Shown: positions 49,462 through 61,734, counted from the first letter of the stretch. The stretch: 64,000 bases of DNA from Acanthosoma haemorrhoidale (GCA_930367205.1 OV884011.1:45831754-45895753); one strand, 5' to 3'. The notes: a model not told the origin generated them from the sequence alone. Translations and numbers: made by a program.

Positions 49462-52400
49462 TCACCAATCTGGAAGCTCTGGGTACTCACCAGTGAGGCA
49501 AGCAGTACAGTGACCGATGTCTTGTTTGCCTTTTTTTATTTTCCATCTAACAGCTTTTACTAGTCCTTCGACTGTAAGATATGCCAGGGAATCTGCTCCT
49601 AAAACCAACCACAGAGAAAAACAGATGATTATTTAATAAAACAATATTCACATAATGTATAGTGAAATGAAGAACTGGAGAGGCCACTTAGAAACGTGCA
49701 CTTGGTGTTTTATCATCATCAATGTGTCACTCTGTTCAACCAATTGTCCCCTTTTTGACCCAGAAATAAGAATTTTAAATAAAGCTTCCACTTTAAAGTG
49801 AACCCAATAATTAAAAGTTTTTAAAAATGGGTAGGGAGTGTTTTAGTGGATTAAAATTACAAGAAGTTTTTAAAACTGCCAATATTATCTTGATTACATA
49901 GAAATTGAAACGCCTTAGAACCTGGAAGTATTAATTGTTACTAAGTGCACACCTTACTCTTGTGATAAATCACACATGACTGAATTTTATGTTTTGGTTA
50001 TTTAATAGTAATGGCATGCATGACATTAATACATTTTTCTGTCAGAATTAATACATAAAATGCTTATAATACCTGCATGATCTGCTAGTTTTATATTGTC
50101 GAGCCTGTTTGCAATAAGTTCTTCTGAAGTTGGAATATTTATTCCCATATAGCATGGGTACCGCAAAGCTGGAGAAGCAATTCGTACGTGCACCTAAAAC
50201 AATATGGGAAGTGAAAATAAAAACTAGAATGATTTATCCAACATATTAGGTTTAATGCCTTTGAGTCTATTTCAGCATGAGTTTTTTTTTTAACCATTTT
50301 TTGGACTATGAAATTCATTGTAATTTGTTAAAATTCGCAGTAAAAGTGGTGGTATATAAACAAAATGAAGTATTTTTGTTAGAAAAAATACCTATTTTTC
50401 TACAGCAATTTAACTACTAGTAATCTCTATATAAGTTTAAGAAAAAATTATAAAGAGTCATTATTAAATATCACAAAGTGTGCACAATATCCTTCTATAT
50501 CTATTTTTATTATAATTTCATACAATAATTGTTACATTTCAGACTCAATCAGTCCCCAATCAGCAATCCCTACACAACTAGAAAAAATCTGGTGTCAATT
50601 TGTTGTTAGTTATTATTATAAAAATACTATAAAATGTTAAGTTATTAGTTATGGCAACTTAGTGCCTTTTACATCTGTTTTATAGTTCACAGTATTTTTT
50701 ATATTTTTGGTTATGTGAATTGATTCAAAACGTTTATGAGAAATGTTATTATTTTCTTTTCCAATAATTTTTGGTAAGTCAAAAGCATGTTGTTGAATAA
50801 TACTATGATTTGCTAAAGCTGCGACATTGAAATTCTCAGGATTTTTGCAATTGGTTTGGTTTTATGTTGTGATAATTTATTTCTTAAAGTTTGTGAGGTT
50901 TCACCAATATAACATTTATCATTACACTGTTTCAGTTAAATTTGTGAATTATGTTCTGCATATCATATTATTTTATCATTATTTTCTTATCTATTATCCT
51001 CTCATAGTTGTTGCTAACTTTATTATTCTTATATTGGGCAAATTTCAAATTGTGATGATCATAAATTTTAAATACTTTTGTTATTCTGTGTGACAGACTA
51101 GGTATATATTTAATTTTTTTGTAATTAAGTTGTATGATTGAATTCCAAACATGTTAATTAGTAACATTTATTAATTTTTTTGCTTGTCATTAATTATATT
51201 TGAATTGTAAAGAATGGGAGTCAGTATGGAAGCATGAAGCTCAGTTAAAGAAAGCCCATCCCTTAACAATGAAGAATATATCCATGTTATTATAATTCAT
51301 TGTTTGAATTAGGCAACTATTGTTTTAATTATGTGTACATTTCTGTAGCCTGCGTTAATATAAAATAGACGAAATTATGCACCAGAACCATACAGAGCAC
51401 TGAGATTATCATATTATATTTACTATACATTATAGCTAACAGATTATACCTCTTTTGCTCCGGCATCCTTAAGAAGTTTAATAATAGGTCCGATCGTGTT
51501 CCCTCGGACAATGGAATCATCAATGAGAATTATCTTTTTATCGGCAACATTAGCTTCAATAGCACCAAACTTCTTAGCCACTCCTAACTGCCTAAGCCTT
51601 GTGCTGGGCTGTATGAATGTTCGTCCGACATAACGATTTTTACATAAGACTTCAGCAAATGGGATCCCTGACTAAAATAAAAGTTATAGTTTAGAGACAT
51701 ATACACACAATACAGTTATGCTATTTTAAATCCTTAGGTATCCTTGGATTAGATACTACACAATAATTCTATGAAACTGTAAAAGTAAATAAAAGTATAA
51801 AGCTTCATATACCATGTACCGACCGCTAATAAATTACCCTCTGTTCTATCAAATCAAGTATACAAATGTTTATATTGTTATTAAATTGAGTGTACAAATG
51901 TAAATAGTGTAACTAAAAAAAACACATGTAATACCTCAAAGGTGTACCTTTGTAAATATTGTTTATATAATAAATAACGTTGATGCAGAGAAGTTCACAG
52001 GCCACCGCAAGAGTACCACCAGGCCAAGTAGGAGGAAGTAGGTAAGTGAGCCTGATTGACTAAAATAAGTGACCTGCAGATTGGGCGAAATAAACAGATT
52101 TTTCATTGGCTGCTTCTGGGTATGTATACCCCCTGATCTGAGAGAACGAATCAATTCAAGCTCTGTAACTGGTACTTGCAGCTGCCCTAATGTTTCTAAT
52201 CACTGCCTTATCATTTATGAAAATCTTTAAATCTCTATTCCTAACCTTCCTAGCTTTAGTCCGGTCCTGTCAACCTTCCCAGTGAAGTTCCTTGGCTTTG
52301 CCTCCTAAACTAGCACATCCTGGGAAGGGACCACTTCCATGCAGACACTCTGGGGCCCAACAAATTACTCGGGTAGTGTTCCCCCATCAGTCCAGTCCGC

Positions 52401-55400
52401 CTCTTTCCGGTTCATACTAGTCTTTGGGATTTGGACAGTTTTCACCTACCCTCAGATACCGAGTGTGAACTCGTAGTCATTCCATGACTACATAATCTAC
52501 CGCAGGAGCTAGCCTATACCTCTTCTCCTGAACATTTGGCACAGTCAGGGGACACCCTCTCAGAAATGGAGTCAGATAGTTTTGTGATAGGACCAGTCAC
52601 CAAACAGCCTTCCAAGTCATAGATCACTCAACTCTCTCTCTTCGTCACCAGGGCTAGGTCAACCAGGTAAGGTGCATTATTCTTATTATTATTTCAAATC
52701 AATTCCATAAAAAATCTCTGGAGAGAGAAAACTTTGTATGTAAATAAAAAGGTTTCCTGTAACCTATTTTGTTAGTTGATTATTGTATCGCTACAGAATA
52801 ATAAAAACATTTATACAGAAATGAGGAGCCTTACCTCTTTAGAAAAGCCATGTGCTGCAGCTGTACCTGATTCAGGTACAGAACTTACAATATCAGCATC
52901 AACGTATGCTTCACGTGCAAGCATTTTCCCGCACTGCATACGTACTGAATAAACCATTTGTCCTGCAAACAGTGGTAAAAAATAATTCCTTTTTTATATT
53001 ACATTATCAAAACTTATTAGATAGAAGTTATAAGATTCATACCTTCAAACATACTATCAGCTCTAGCAAAGTATACATATTCAAAAATACAGAATGCAAT
53101 TGATTTCCCTTCAGGACGAGGTACTATGTCTTTGGTTTTGCACCCTTTATCAGTGATTTCGACTATCTCGCCCGGTAGCACTTCTCGGACATAGCGAGCT
53201 CCAATTGAGAGAAAACCACAGGATTCTGAAGATATGATCCATCCATCGGCTTCATGATCTGCGGCAATTAAAATAATACAATATGTAAAACAGTCAAAAA
53301 TATAACAAACATCTTGGGTCCATTGTCACAGAGAACTTGGTCCCAGACTGAGTGATAAAATAACAGATAGTCTGCTCGGTCCATATTTAACGGAATGGGA
53401 TTACTTAAATTTACATATACATCTTAGAATGGCCAAATATTATGTTTGGTCTGTTCTCTTAAACAACACAGAACCTTGCATCTTTAAATTAAAAACAATA
53501 AATTGAATTGAAGCTTTCAAAAATGGATCTACAGACGAATGTTACTAGTCTCCTGGGTCAAGAGAGTGCGTGATGAAGAAATATCAATAATAGCAAATAT
53601 ACTTAGAGAACCACTCAACGCCCTCAAATACAGAAAGATTTCATATCTTGGGCAAACATTGAAGGGGAGAAAAATACCAATTACTTGAAGTAATCATAAA
53701 AAAAAAGTTAAGGTGGATATGGTATGGGTGCAGAACAAGTTTGAAGGCTCAGGAATTTTCTTTTGCAAGAGTGGTCTCTAACATCATAGAGTCAAGACAA
53801 GAAGAAAAATTATTAACTAAATTATATTTTTTTAAATGCTTAATATGTAAATAGAGACTTTTAAACCAAATAAAGGATGTAGATCATGAATAAAAAATGG
53901 GGAGAGTAGCCAGCAGGCTAAAGAGTGGGCCAGTACATATGCCAACTCGAGCATACTTGAGCTTTGTCAGCACTTGAATGGGTGCTCCACTAGGTAAGAT
54001 GGGACCTGACAGCTATACCCCCATGGTCCACCCAACGGGTAGCTTGACATGGGCCATCTAATGGGTACCCAAACACAAACAACAAAGAATGGGTCATTCC
54101 TTGAATAGCCCAAGGCAAAATACCAAAAAATGGGGGTTATAATAAAAACATTAAGGATAGTCTGGGTGCAAGTTAAACCGTCTACTGTCTATATTATTCA
54201 AATGTTTTTGAAAAATAATCATTATTAATACAATAGTGAGAGAGGATTGAGCTATTTCTCTTGTCGAACTCAAAATTTAATCTTTTTGCCTTACTATTTT
54301 CAACAGTGGGGTCATAAGCAGGTCAGTTGATGAAAGCAGAGCCAACTTTTTTCAAGTTATTTTTTTTTTTAATTGGAACATGCTCCACTGGACAAAAAAG
54401 TTTATTACAACATCTTAGCAAATTATAATTTTTTTTTTACATTATTTTTATAAAAACAGGTTTGCACTTACCATTCTGATTAACTGGCACTATTTTGCCT
54501 ATACATAGCGGTCGGTTTCCATAAGGATCCCTGACTCCATATATTCTGTCTTTCATCATAACTACAAGGGAATATGACAGAGGTGCGAGCTGCATCAGGT
54601 GCCTAATCCTAGCAGGCATGTCAGGACCTGATTCTTCTTCACCTTCCGGAGGGTTCAAGCAGAGAGCTTGAGTTATCAGCTCGCTGTCCGAATGTGTCGA
54701 CAGGCCTACACCTCGCGATAATACCTGTTCAATATAATTTATCATTAAATTTCATAATTTTTAAGGAAAATTAAAATAAATAGACTGAAAAAACTATATT
54801 TACTAAATAAATTACTATAAATTTATAAAATAAATTACTTCAGCACTCAGAAAATTATTAAAGAAATTCTTTTATTTTCCATAAGTTATGACTAACATGC
54901 ACAATTACTAACTGCCAAGACAAGGTGTTCATGGATGGGGTTCACTTATTCCCATGAAAGTAACACTAAAGCCTTGATAGAAAAGCTACTATTTGAAATT
55001 GAGTAAAAAATTACTGAGTATTTTTTAAGGCTTTCTAACCATCCGTCTAAGTGCTTCTGAATTGACCAGTTCCCCATTGTGCGCTACAGCCAATGCCCCA
55101 TGCCCTGTGTGGACAACAAATGGCTGACAGTTGATTTCTTCAGATGCCGCACTTGTAGAATAGCGAGTATGTCCGATACCGAGGTTACCTAAACATAAAA
55201 TATGCAGATGCAAAAACTATAGAATAATATAAAAAAAAATAAAATAATGAAAAATGTCTACCAACCTTTAAGTTTTTGCATCGATTCATCATTAAATATG
55301 TTACTTATCATTCCCATTCCTTTTTTTACATTTAAATGTCTTGTACTTTTTCCTTCACTGGTGACAATCCCTGCACTTTCTTGACCCCTAAAATTATCAT

Positions 55401-56591
55401 ATTTTTTTGTACAAACACATACTTATTTAAATATGTTAATACATTAGAAGATGCATTATTGGTCTTGATATAAATCAAGGTACAAATAAAGTGATGGGAA
55501 AAAGTGAGAGGGTGACTGAGGTTGTCACCATAGTCGGTATGTGGTCCTGAGGAAGAGGGTTAGCATTAACTAGGCTAATACTAATCAACTTTAATTTCGG
55601 TTTTCTTGTCCTGGGTCCACTATTTATTTATTCAAGTAGCTACTCATTTTACGAAGTTGATTGTACCCCAGACTTATCTCCTAAATAAAAAATAAGTAGG
55701 GGAGCTGAGAATCGAACCTGGGTCTCCACAGTTTGAAGTCAGTAAGCTACTTTAACACAAGGCTAGTTTAAAATTTCAATTTGTCGTTAAAAGGGCAAAC
55801 CAGGTGAAAATTCTGCCTGTTTACCAATTATTTATTTTTGCTCTTTGTCCCCTAACCTCTCAACAGAAAGTGTTGCAATCTTTGTTTGCATACTGCTTTG
55901 TATAGAATGATATCACTTACATTAACATACCCACAATTTCTGTTTACGGGATATTTTAACCTCAAGTTGGAACTCATCTCTTTGAAACTTTGGATTAAAA
56001 TATCTCGACTATGATAACCGTATGTACTGCAAAGCGATAGAATGCTTGGGATTTTAAGCATTCTATAATGAAATACAAACAAAGACAATTCCTTTTCCCT
56101 GTGAAGAGTTGTGAAAAAGACAAAAATTTGAATAAACTATTCTGGATAACATCGGGTAATTTTTCTAGTTAATTTTATATTTGGAATTGTTATAAGAAGG
56201 TATGTTGGTTAATAAATGTGAACATTAAAACTGTATAACTATAGTATGGACAACAAGTTTACAGCGAGCAGGGAATGCTTGGTTGAGATGGGAGTACCTT
56301 CCCCATTACCCATGTAATTTCTTTTAGTGACTCAACTGTAGGTAGCTTCAACCTTACTATGTCCCTAGTGCCATTTACCAACTAAGTAGACAACTTTCCT
56401 CCAGTCGGCCCTACTCCAGTATGAGGTGTTGTGCCATGGATTTATTATTTTTACCTATGTTGGAGTGCTATGAGCCCTAAACAGACACTCTGGGCAACAT
56501 CCAGCTGCGTTGGCCAAGGGCCCCTCGCCACACATCCGAAAACTCCGCATTCGTGTGTTAATCCTGTGAGTTCCTTTTTGTTATTTTCCAT
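49462..56591 (-). CDS. PPAT: Amidophosphoribosyltransferase (PPAT, PurF)
   Basis: PPAT converts PRPP and glutamine to phosphoribosylamine, the first committed step of purine synthesis, in the cytosol. Coding exons are 56591-56455, 55387-55266, 55188-55040, 54724-54472, 53258-53043, 52962-52835, 51671-51450, 50193-50073 and 49598-49462, giving 1485 nt and 494 residues (human 517). A short propeptide precedes Cys15 (HECGVFG), the expected N-terminal nucleophile. Glutaminase motifs follow: [41 protein letters not shown]. The transferase half has [28 protein letters not shown], and the PRPP loop [12 protein letters not shown] near residues 382-394. The C-terminal GHCTACLTG and CIFEY cysteines fit the iron-sulfur cluster of the animal enzyme. 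The first exon is short and was found by its CGVFG motif and matching phase. A splice acceptor 14 bp before the ATG suggests a further non-coding 5' exon. Confidence 0.95.
51815..52675 (+). mobile_element. LTR related to the 47.4-kb solo LTR, in a PPAT intron
   Basis: The block starts TGTACCGACCGCTAA.. and follows the same order of landmarks as 47383-48045: ACAAATGTAAAT, AATAAA, a GC-rich middle, CCTCTTCTCCTGAACAT, AATGGAGTCAGATAGT and GTCACCAGGGCTAGG. The 3' boundary has diverged or been truncated, and I could not find a target duplication. It lies in the PPAT intron between 51671 and 52835, in the same direction as its relative. Confidence 0.75.
53515..53840 (+). mobile_element. Non-LTR retrotransposon C-terminal fragment
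   Basis: A plus-strand reading gives [38 protein letters not shown] and later KGRKIP in a shifted frame. This is the post-RT C-terminal pattern common in RTE/L1-like LINEs (RRMLxISWxDRVxNEEV...YLGHIxR). It is short, frame-shifted and antisense to PPAT inside its intron between 53258 and 54472. Neighbouring sequence to about 54070 is less AT-rich and may belong to the same or another repeat. Confidence 0.65.
55470..55775 (-). mobile_element. tRNA-headed SINE copy in PPAT intron 1
   Basis: On the minus strand the head reads TAGCCTTGTGTTAAAG (A-box-like, about 55751-55766), TGACTTCAAACT, then GGTTCGATTCTC (B-box, 55707-55718 on the plus strand), followed by an unrelated body. The B box matches the consensus GGTTCGANTCC closely. 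The body shares AGCTACTTGAAT, AAACCGAAATTA and GTGACAACCTC with the 26.3-kb copy. The spacing between boxes fits a tRNA-derived pol III promoter, but no intact tRNA fold is present. Confidence 0.7.
56290..56446 (+). mobile_element. SINE tail beside PPAT exon 1
   Basis: The segment shares TTACCAACTAAGT, GTCGGCCCTAC and TGTTGTGCCATGGATTTA with 26500-26562 in GEMIN5. It ends within about 10 bp of the PPAT exon 1 donor at 56454. Thus the first bases of PPAT intron 1, read on the minus strand, pass almost directly into repeat sequence. Confidence 0.6.
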
Positions 56592-56605
56592 GTTTGTCAA
56601 TACAC

Positions 56606-58103
56606 CTGTAATAAAATATACTTCATTTACACTCTATTCATTGTAATAAAACTTTTTAAATTAAAAAATATATTAGATTACTTCTTTAGAAGGTTGTAGC
56701 TTTAGGGTGTTCGTAAATATATTTGCAGAGAAAACGGCGATATTTAATCATACAAGATAATTAAGTGAAAGTAAATACTTAAGAGAGTGCTTTTATGTAT
56801 AATTTGAAACATGAATTAGCTGAAGACCACCTCGAAACGTTAAGTTGTCGAGAAATAAACAGAATTTCATCTAACAAAGAATCACGTTATGCAACATTGA
56901 TCCTAGTTAGCTCTGACATAACGTGGTAACATGAAAACAAAATTGTCTATAATTATTCAATTTTATCGCTCATACTATCAGGATATGTTAAAAAGACTAA
57001 CTGATAACGTTTTATATGCAGTATTGCGTTATGAAGACATTTGTCGTAAAATTCAAAAAAATAATAATTCCCCAAAATATCACCTCACATAACATTTATT
57101 TCATTAATTCGAATTAATTAACACAAAAAAACGTCACACACACAGAAAAAAAAAAAGGAATTCTCAATTATTTAAAACAGATTTAGACAAATACTTTTTA
57201 AAGACGATATGAAAACTTGTTTGGACCTTATTTCGAAAAGAATCTCCTCTTTTGACCGTCCATTACTCAAGCCACAAATTCCGGAACTCCATTCCCATCA
57301 ATATCAGACACTCAATCATTCTCAATTTTTATATCTGGTTTCTTCAGTTCCTTATCTCCTCTGAATGAAACAATACATACTATTGTAACTTAAGTCTTTT
57401 CTTGTTTTTTTGTTATTTATTATTATCCCTCATTATGTTGTATATTAGATGTTTCCTTTCTTTACCTATTTCCATTTAGTATTCCAAGATAGGGAATAAT
57501 GGTCACGTAAAGAAATGTAACTAACCTCAGTCAACGTAAAATAATAAAATGTAATAAAATATTAAACTTGTCCGCTAGATAATTTGAATGTTTGTTTTTG
57601 TTATAATAGGGGTCTATATTCCCGAATAAAATTATATTTTCGTTCGTTCATAGATGGGTTGACAGTTAAATGTTGTGTGACTATGATTCTGTTCGAACAT
57701 TATTCGAATATTACGGAAGAACCGTTCACATTCCTGGATACCACCATCGAATATAATCATTTGTGAACGTCAGGAGATGTGGTTCTGCGTAGATAGGGTT
57801 CATATCGTTTCTTTGAAAAGATACAGATTTGATAAAATTGATGCAGCGTCAGATCCTACGTTTTATAAATTTTGGAGGACAGTTGTTTTTCGTGGTGAGA
57901 TTGCCTGTCAATACGGTAGTGTGGCTCCTTAATTAACTAGCTACATACCTAACGGTCATGTGATAATATTATTCCTCTTGGGATAGTTGAAGGATAAGCT
58001 CTAATATAACATTCAGGGGACATGAGACAAGTTTTCAGGTACCGATAGTTAAATAATCTTTGTAGAGGAGAGTATTTTAAAAGAAAAGCTTTATTATGAA
58101 GTA
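56606..58103. other. Upstream flank of PPAT
   Basis: The PPAT promoter and a presumed non-coding first exon should lie here or further upstream, but neither can be placed from sequence alone. No other coding exon was recognised. A LINE tail lies at 57240-57380. Confidence 0.4.
57240..57380 (+). mobile_element. 3' fragment of the 34-kb LINE family
   Basis: The blocks TTTTGACCGTCC..., ACTCCATTCCCATC.ATAT, CTCAATC, TTTCTTCAGTTCCTTATCTCC and CAATACATA follow the same order as 35215-35335, the end of the LINE in GEMIN5 intron 2. The segment is short, non-coding and without clear target duplications. Confidence 0.65.
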
Positions 58104-58198
58104 CACAGGTGGTCTGAAAAGTTTCCAACCTCAACATGAAGATGATAATAAAATAAATAAAAGCTTTGTTAGGTCGGAAACTTTTCAGACCACCCTCG
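58104..58198. mobile_element. 95-bp internally deleted mariner (MITE-like)
   Basis: Both ends carry the mariner terminal repeat GGTGGTCTGAAAAGTTTCC, in inverted orientation. TA lies immediately outside (58102-58103 and 58199-58200). The left ~35 bp match the 3' end of the 15.1-16.4-kb element (CAACCTCAACATGAAGAT) and the right ~35 bp match its other end (TTTGTTAGGTCGG). It is therefore a deletion derivative of the same family, lacking about 1.2 kb. Confidence 0.92.
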
Positions 58199-58439
58199 TA
58201 CAAGGAAAACACTGGTACATACAAAGAGTTAATGATTAATTAAAAGTCATGAAAAAATTTAAAGGATAACGGAACGGTCTTTTCTTATTTCAGGTTTAAT
58301 TTTTTTCCATAGCTCCCGTGATCGTATTTCAGCTGAAACCTAATGAACTTCGTTACAAAGTTAAAATTTCGGAATCATTTTACGACTGCTATTGCAGAAA
58401 AAAAAAAAACTGACGACCGACCGCCTGTACTAACGAATG

Positions 58440-59175
58440 AAAGTAGAGTCTCTCTCTTCGGACTCAACAAAAAAATGCCTAAACGTACATTTCATATCTT
58501 CTTATACGTGGGCATATAGAGCAAATTCTACTAAACAATTGTGTACGAAAAAAATTATTTAATCCGGGTAAGATGGGACTGGTCTGCTTATTGGCGGCAA
58601 TCCGATGTAATGATTGCAATTGCCGATGTAATAGCGTGGGATTGGATTATTTCATTTATTACGTACGGTTAATACAATGAACTCTTTATTTAGATAAATA
58701 GTACGTCATAAGGTTATGAAAATATTTTTTTATGTAATAAATATTACAACATTCTTATGTAATGAACTGAGTGTCAGTTGAACAGCACATAAATAAAAAA
58801 GTTCCATGGGTTATCGATCCGAGGGGAAAAACACGAATAGATAACGACGATTCGATAAAAACAAAACAAAAATGAATTGGGAAGTAACAAGTCGAGAAGA
58901 AAACCTATAACTACTTATGTATTTAAACAAAGTTAAAATAAAGCTGAGTCCGACTCCCTCTCATCTTCGACCAATTTCCAAAGATATAACAAAATCTTTT
59001 TCCCCTACGAATGGACTCAAATCCTAAAATCTTATTTAAGATTTATAGCGAATTCTACTAAACAATCGTGAACATCTTTATAAAAGGACTTTATGTTAGA
59101 CAACAGTGAAATTGATTTAATCCGGGTAAGAAGGGACTGGTCTGCTTATTGGCGGCAATCCGACGTAATTGTGCG
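58440..59175. repeat. Large diverged direct duplication
   Basis: Copy 1 (about 58440-58620) and copy 2 (about 58945-59172) share GACTC, AGC.AATTCTACTAAACAAT.GTG and a nearly identical core: TTTAATCCGGGTAAGA then GGGACTGGTCTGCTTATT then GGCGGCAATCCGA.GTAAT. The last core (58559-58616 and 59116-59172) is far better conserved than the rest. No open frame explains this. Confidence 0.75.
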
Positions 59176-61734
59176 CTTATCATAATCAAAAGGTACAGAA
59201 ATTGGAATCTCCAAGTACTCGATTTGGCTTTGATATCGGACTATCCGGAAATAATCCGGCACCTGCGTAGTGGTACGATTTTGATTTAGATTTCACAATT
59301 AGCAACAAGGGGTATTTCCAAATTTTCAAAATTGTCCAACTTTTGTCTTGTGAATGGAGAAGGGACGCCGCATGGTCACCCATTATGTTATCTTCATTAT
59401 TGACCTGCTTGAGACGATACTAAATAGATCGAACAAAGTATACTATTAAATTTTAAAACAATCGATAATTAAACGTTTTACGGTAGAGCGTAGTAGTGTA
59501 TGACGCCAAAAACTGTATTAAAATTGTTATTGTATATGTATATATAAATATGGACAAATTTGGCTTTGATGCTATCTGATTCATCCTTTAAGCATTAATA
59601 AATTTAAGTTTAGGTCCAAGCTTACAACAGTCAATACTTACACTTCGTATGCTGTCCAGAGATGTCACAAATACAAGTATTGTTGTTTGTTCATTGTAGT
59701 TCAATATTTGCAATTAGCGTATCTTGTAATTACTTGTGTCGGCGTGTAGTTACTTGTGATTAATGTCCGTCATTGCTCATCTGTCAGAATGTACTCGTGA
59801 AGATGTTCTTTTGTTGGATAGGGCGACTGTCGGTTCCATTGTGGCCTATAGTCTCACATTCTAAGCATTCTATAATCTTAGCAAAAATTCTTAGTATGCA
59901 AAAATGAGTCCCTAACACATTTTACGTAAGTTTGTCAACTTCTTACTAGTGCTAACATGTTTCCTTCGATAATATTAAGACGGACACGATTGATCGATAG
60001 ATGAGTATAGAATTACGTAATATGAGAAGAATACATTTATGCTTGACCAGATATGGGAGATCAGTTGGATCGTCATGCAATCATTAGAATAGATTTAAAT
60101 TGATTCTGTCCAAGCCATTTATTTGCAACCTTCCAAAATTTGTATTAATAATAATTCCACAATTCTGCAATGTTTGAAATGATGTTTTGATTACTTAAAC
60201 TAGTTTGGATTTAATTATTATTTCAAAAATTTTAGATGTAATGTTTAATAAACTAATGATTCGATCATTTCAATTCAAGGTTTCTTGCTTGCATTAGGAA
60301 TTGATAATGGATAAGTTATATTTTCCATTACGTGCATGAAAAATGCCCTATTCAAATCAATGTCTTTATTGATTAAAAAAAACGACTTTTCGACTTCATT
60401 ATTTTTCATGCGGTTGGTTCCTTTTTATTTTAGCATCACGCGGGGGGGGGGGGGGGCTTAAAATATCTAGGGGAACAACTATGAAAAATATCATGCTTCT
60501 ATTTCAAGAGTTACAGTTGCGAACACGTTTTTAATGCATTTTTGTAATCATAGCTAAAACAAAGAAGCAAAATACAAAATTATTAATCAGGACGTTCAGA
60601 CGTTTAATTTAATAACCTACTCAGTATGATAGTAAAATATTAATTAAATCATGGAATTTATACATGTTGGTGTGGTAGTATTTTTCATTTATCATCAATT
60701 GAAACCTCTAAGTAAAATTTTAAGTCTTCAGGTCGAACAAGGGCTTCATACTGACCATACTGGTATAAAAGGCTGAAAACAGAAGGGTTTCTGGTTTTTA
60801 CAAAAACTGACGAAAGCCTTAAAAATTTTTTTCGGAACGTCGCCGTAAAATAAAAGAGCACAGTTTTATATTGATGGTAGATTAGATTTTAGAGAATGTC
60901 AGCGCGTCCTAATAGGGCGTAGGTTTATGATTCCTCATCACGCCCGAAATAATTATCATATTCAGATAGCGTTTCACTTTTGTCTGCTCTACTTAACGAT
61001 AACACACACTCAAGGTCAATTCACACTATAGGTACGTCATATTTATCCGATCATCATTATTCCATCCTTCCGTTATGTCTATTTAACAGAACGTGACCAG
61101 TTAAGCTTTCGAGGATGCGACAGTATTTATCCTAAACCCCAAAAAATTACTCATATTTTTGCCGGCAACACTGTCATCTCACGAGATGCTAACACATCGT
61201 AGCTCATTCAACGTCTTCAGAAGCATTTAGACGAAATATAACTATGGCCAGTACAAAGGAAAGTTACATCTAGTCACCAAAAATATACTCAAAAACGCAT
61301 GCAACGCAACAGTTGCTTACCAGAGCAGCTAAACGACAATGTGATATCTGCACCAAAACGCACTTAATACGAAATTGGAATAATACCAAAAATAGATTCG
61401 GACGACTAGGAACTGACATAGGACACTGCATGTAACTTGTCATTAGAAATTAAATAATAATTCTAGAATTACAATAAAACCAATTGAGGAGCAATGGACT
61501 CAAACTTTATGGAACAGCTTCCAAATCTCAGACAGATGAACTACAAACCATATAGTTAATCAGTCACGAATATTAACTCCACACAGTCGCGTTACACTAC
61601 AGAAATATACAGACTTTCGCAAACAAAATTAAAGGGCATTCTGACACCCTTATTCACTTGCTTCCATAACCTTACCATTTGAAACACATCGCAGACAGCA
61701 CTGTTTCCCAAATCACTCGCCGATCCATTTCCAC
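59176..61734. other. Gene-free AT-rich interval
   Basis: No conserved gene or recognisable transposon was found. A run of 15 G occurs at 60442-60456. Small open frames, including one on the minus strand at 59186-59383, have no recognisable similarity. Confidence 0.45.
60442..60456. repeat. Poly(G) run, 15 bases
   Basis: Fifteen consecutive G in an AT-rich interval, similar to the run at 7148-7163. It may be a true homopolymer or an assembly length artefact. Confidence 0.9.

Noticed and set aside
50827..51093. 88-codon hydrophobic plus-strand open frame
   Set aside because: It lies in a PPAT intron. The composition reflects T-rich DNA and no family pattern is visible.
52535..52560. Possible tRNA-Ser-type primer binding site (TGGCACAGTC) after an LTR end
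   Set aside because: The sister copy with a clear target duplication shows that this position is internal to the LTR, so it cannot be a primer binding site.
55690..55770. Functional tRNA gene
   Set aside because: The A and B boxes are present but the acceptor and anticodon stems do not pair. It fits a SINE head.
10493..56591. The four genes as one functional cluster
   Set aside because: Orientation, spacing and biochemical roles give no sign of co-regulation. They look like ordinary neighbouring housekeeping genes.
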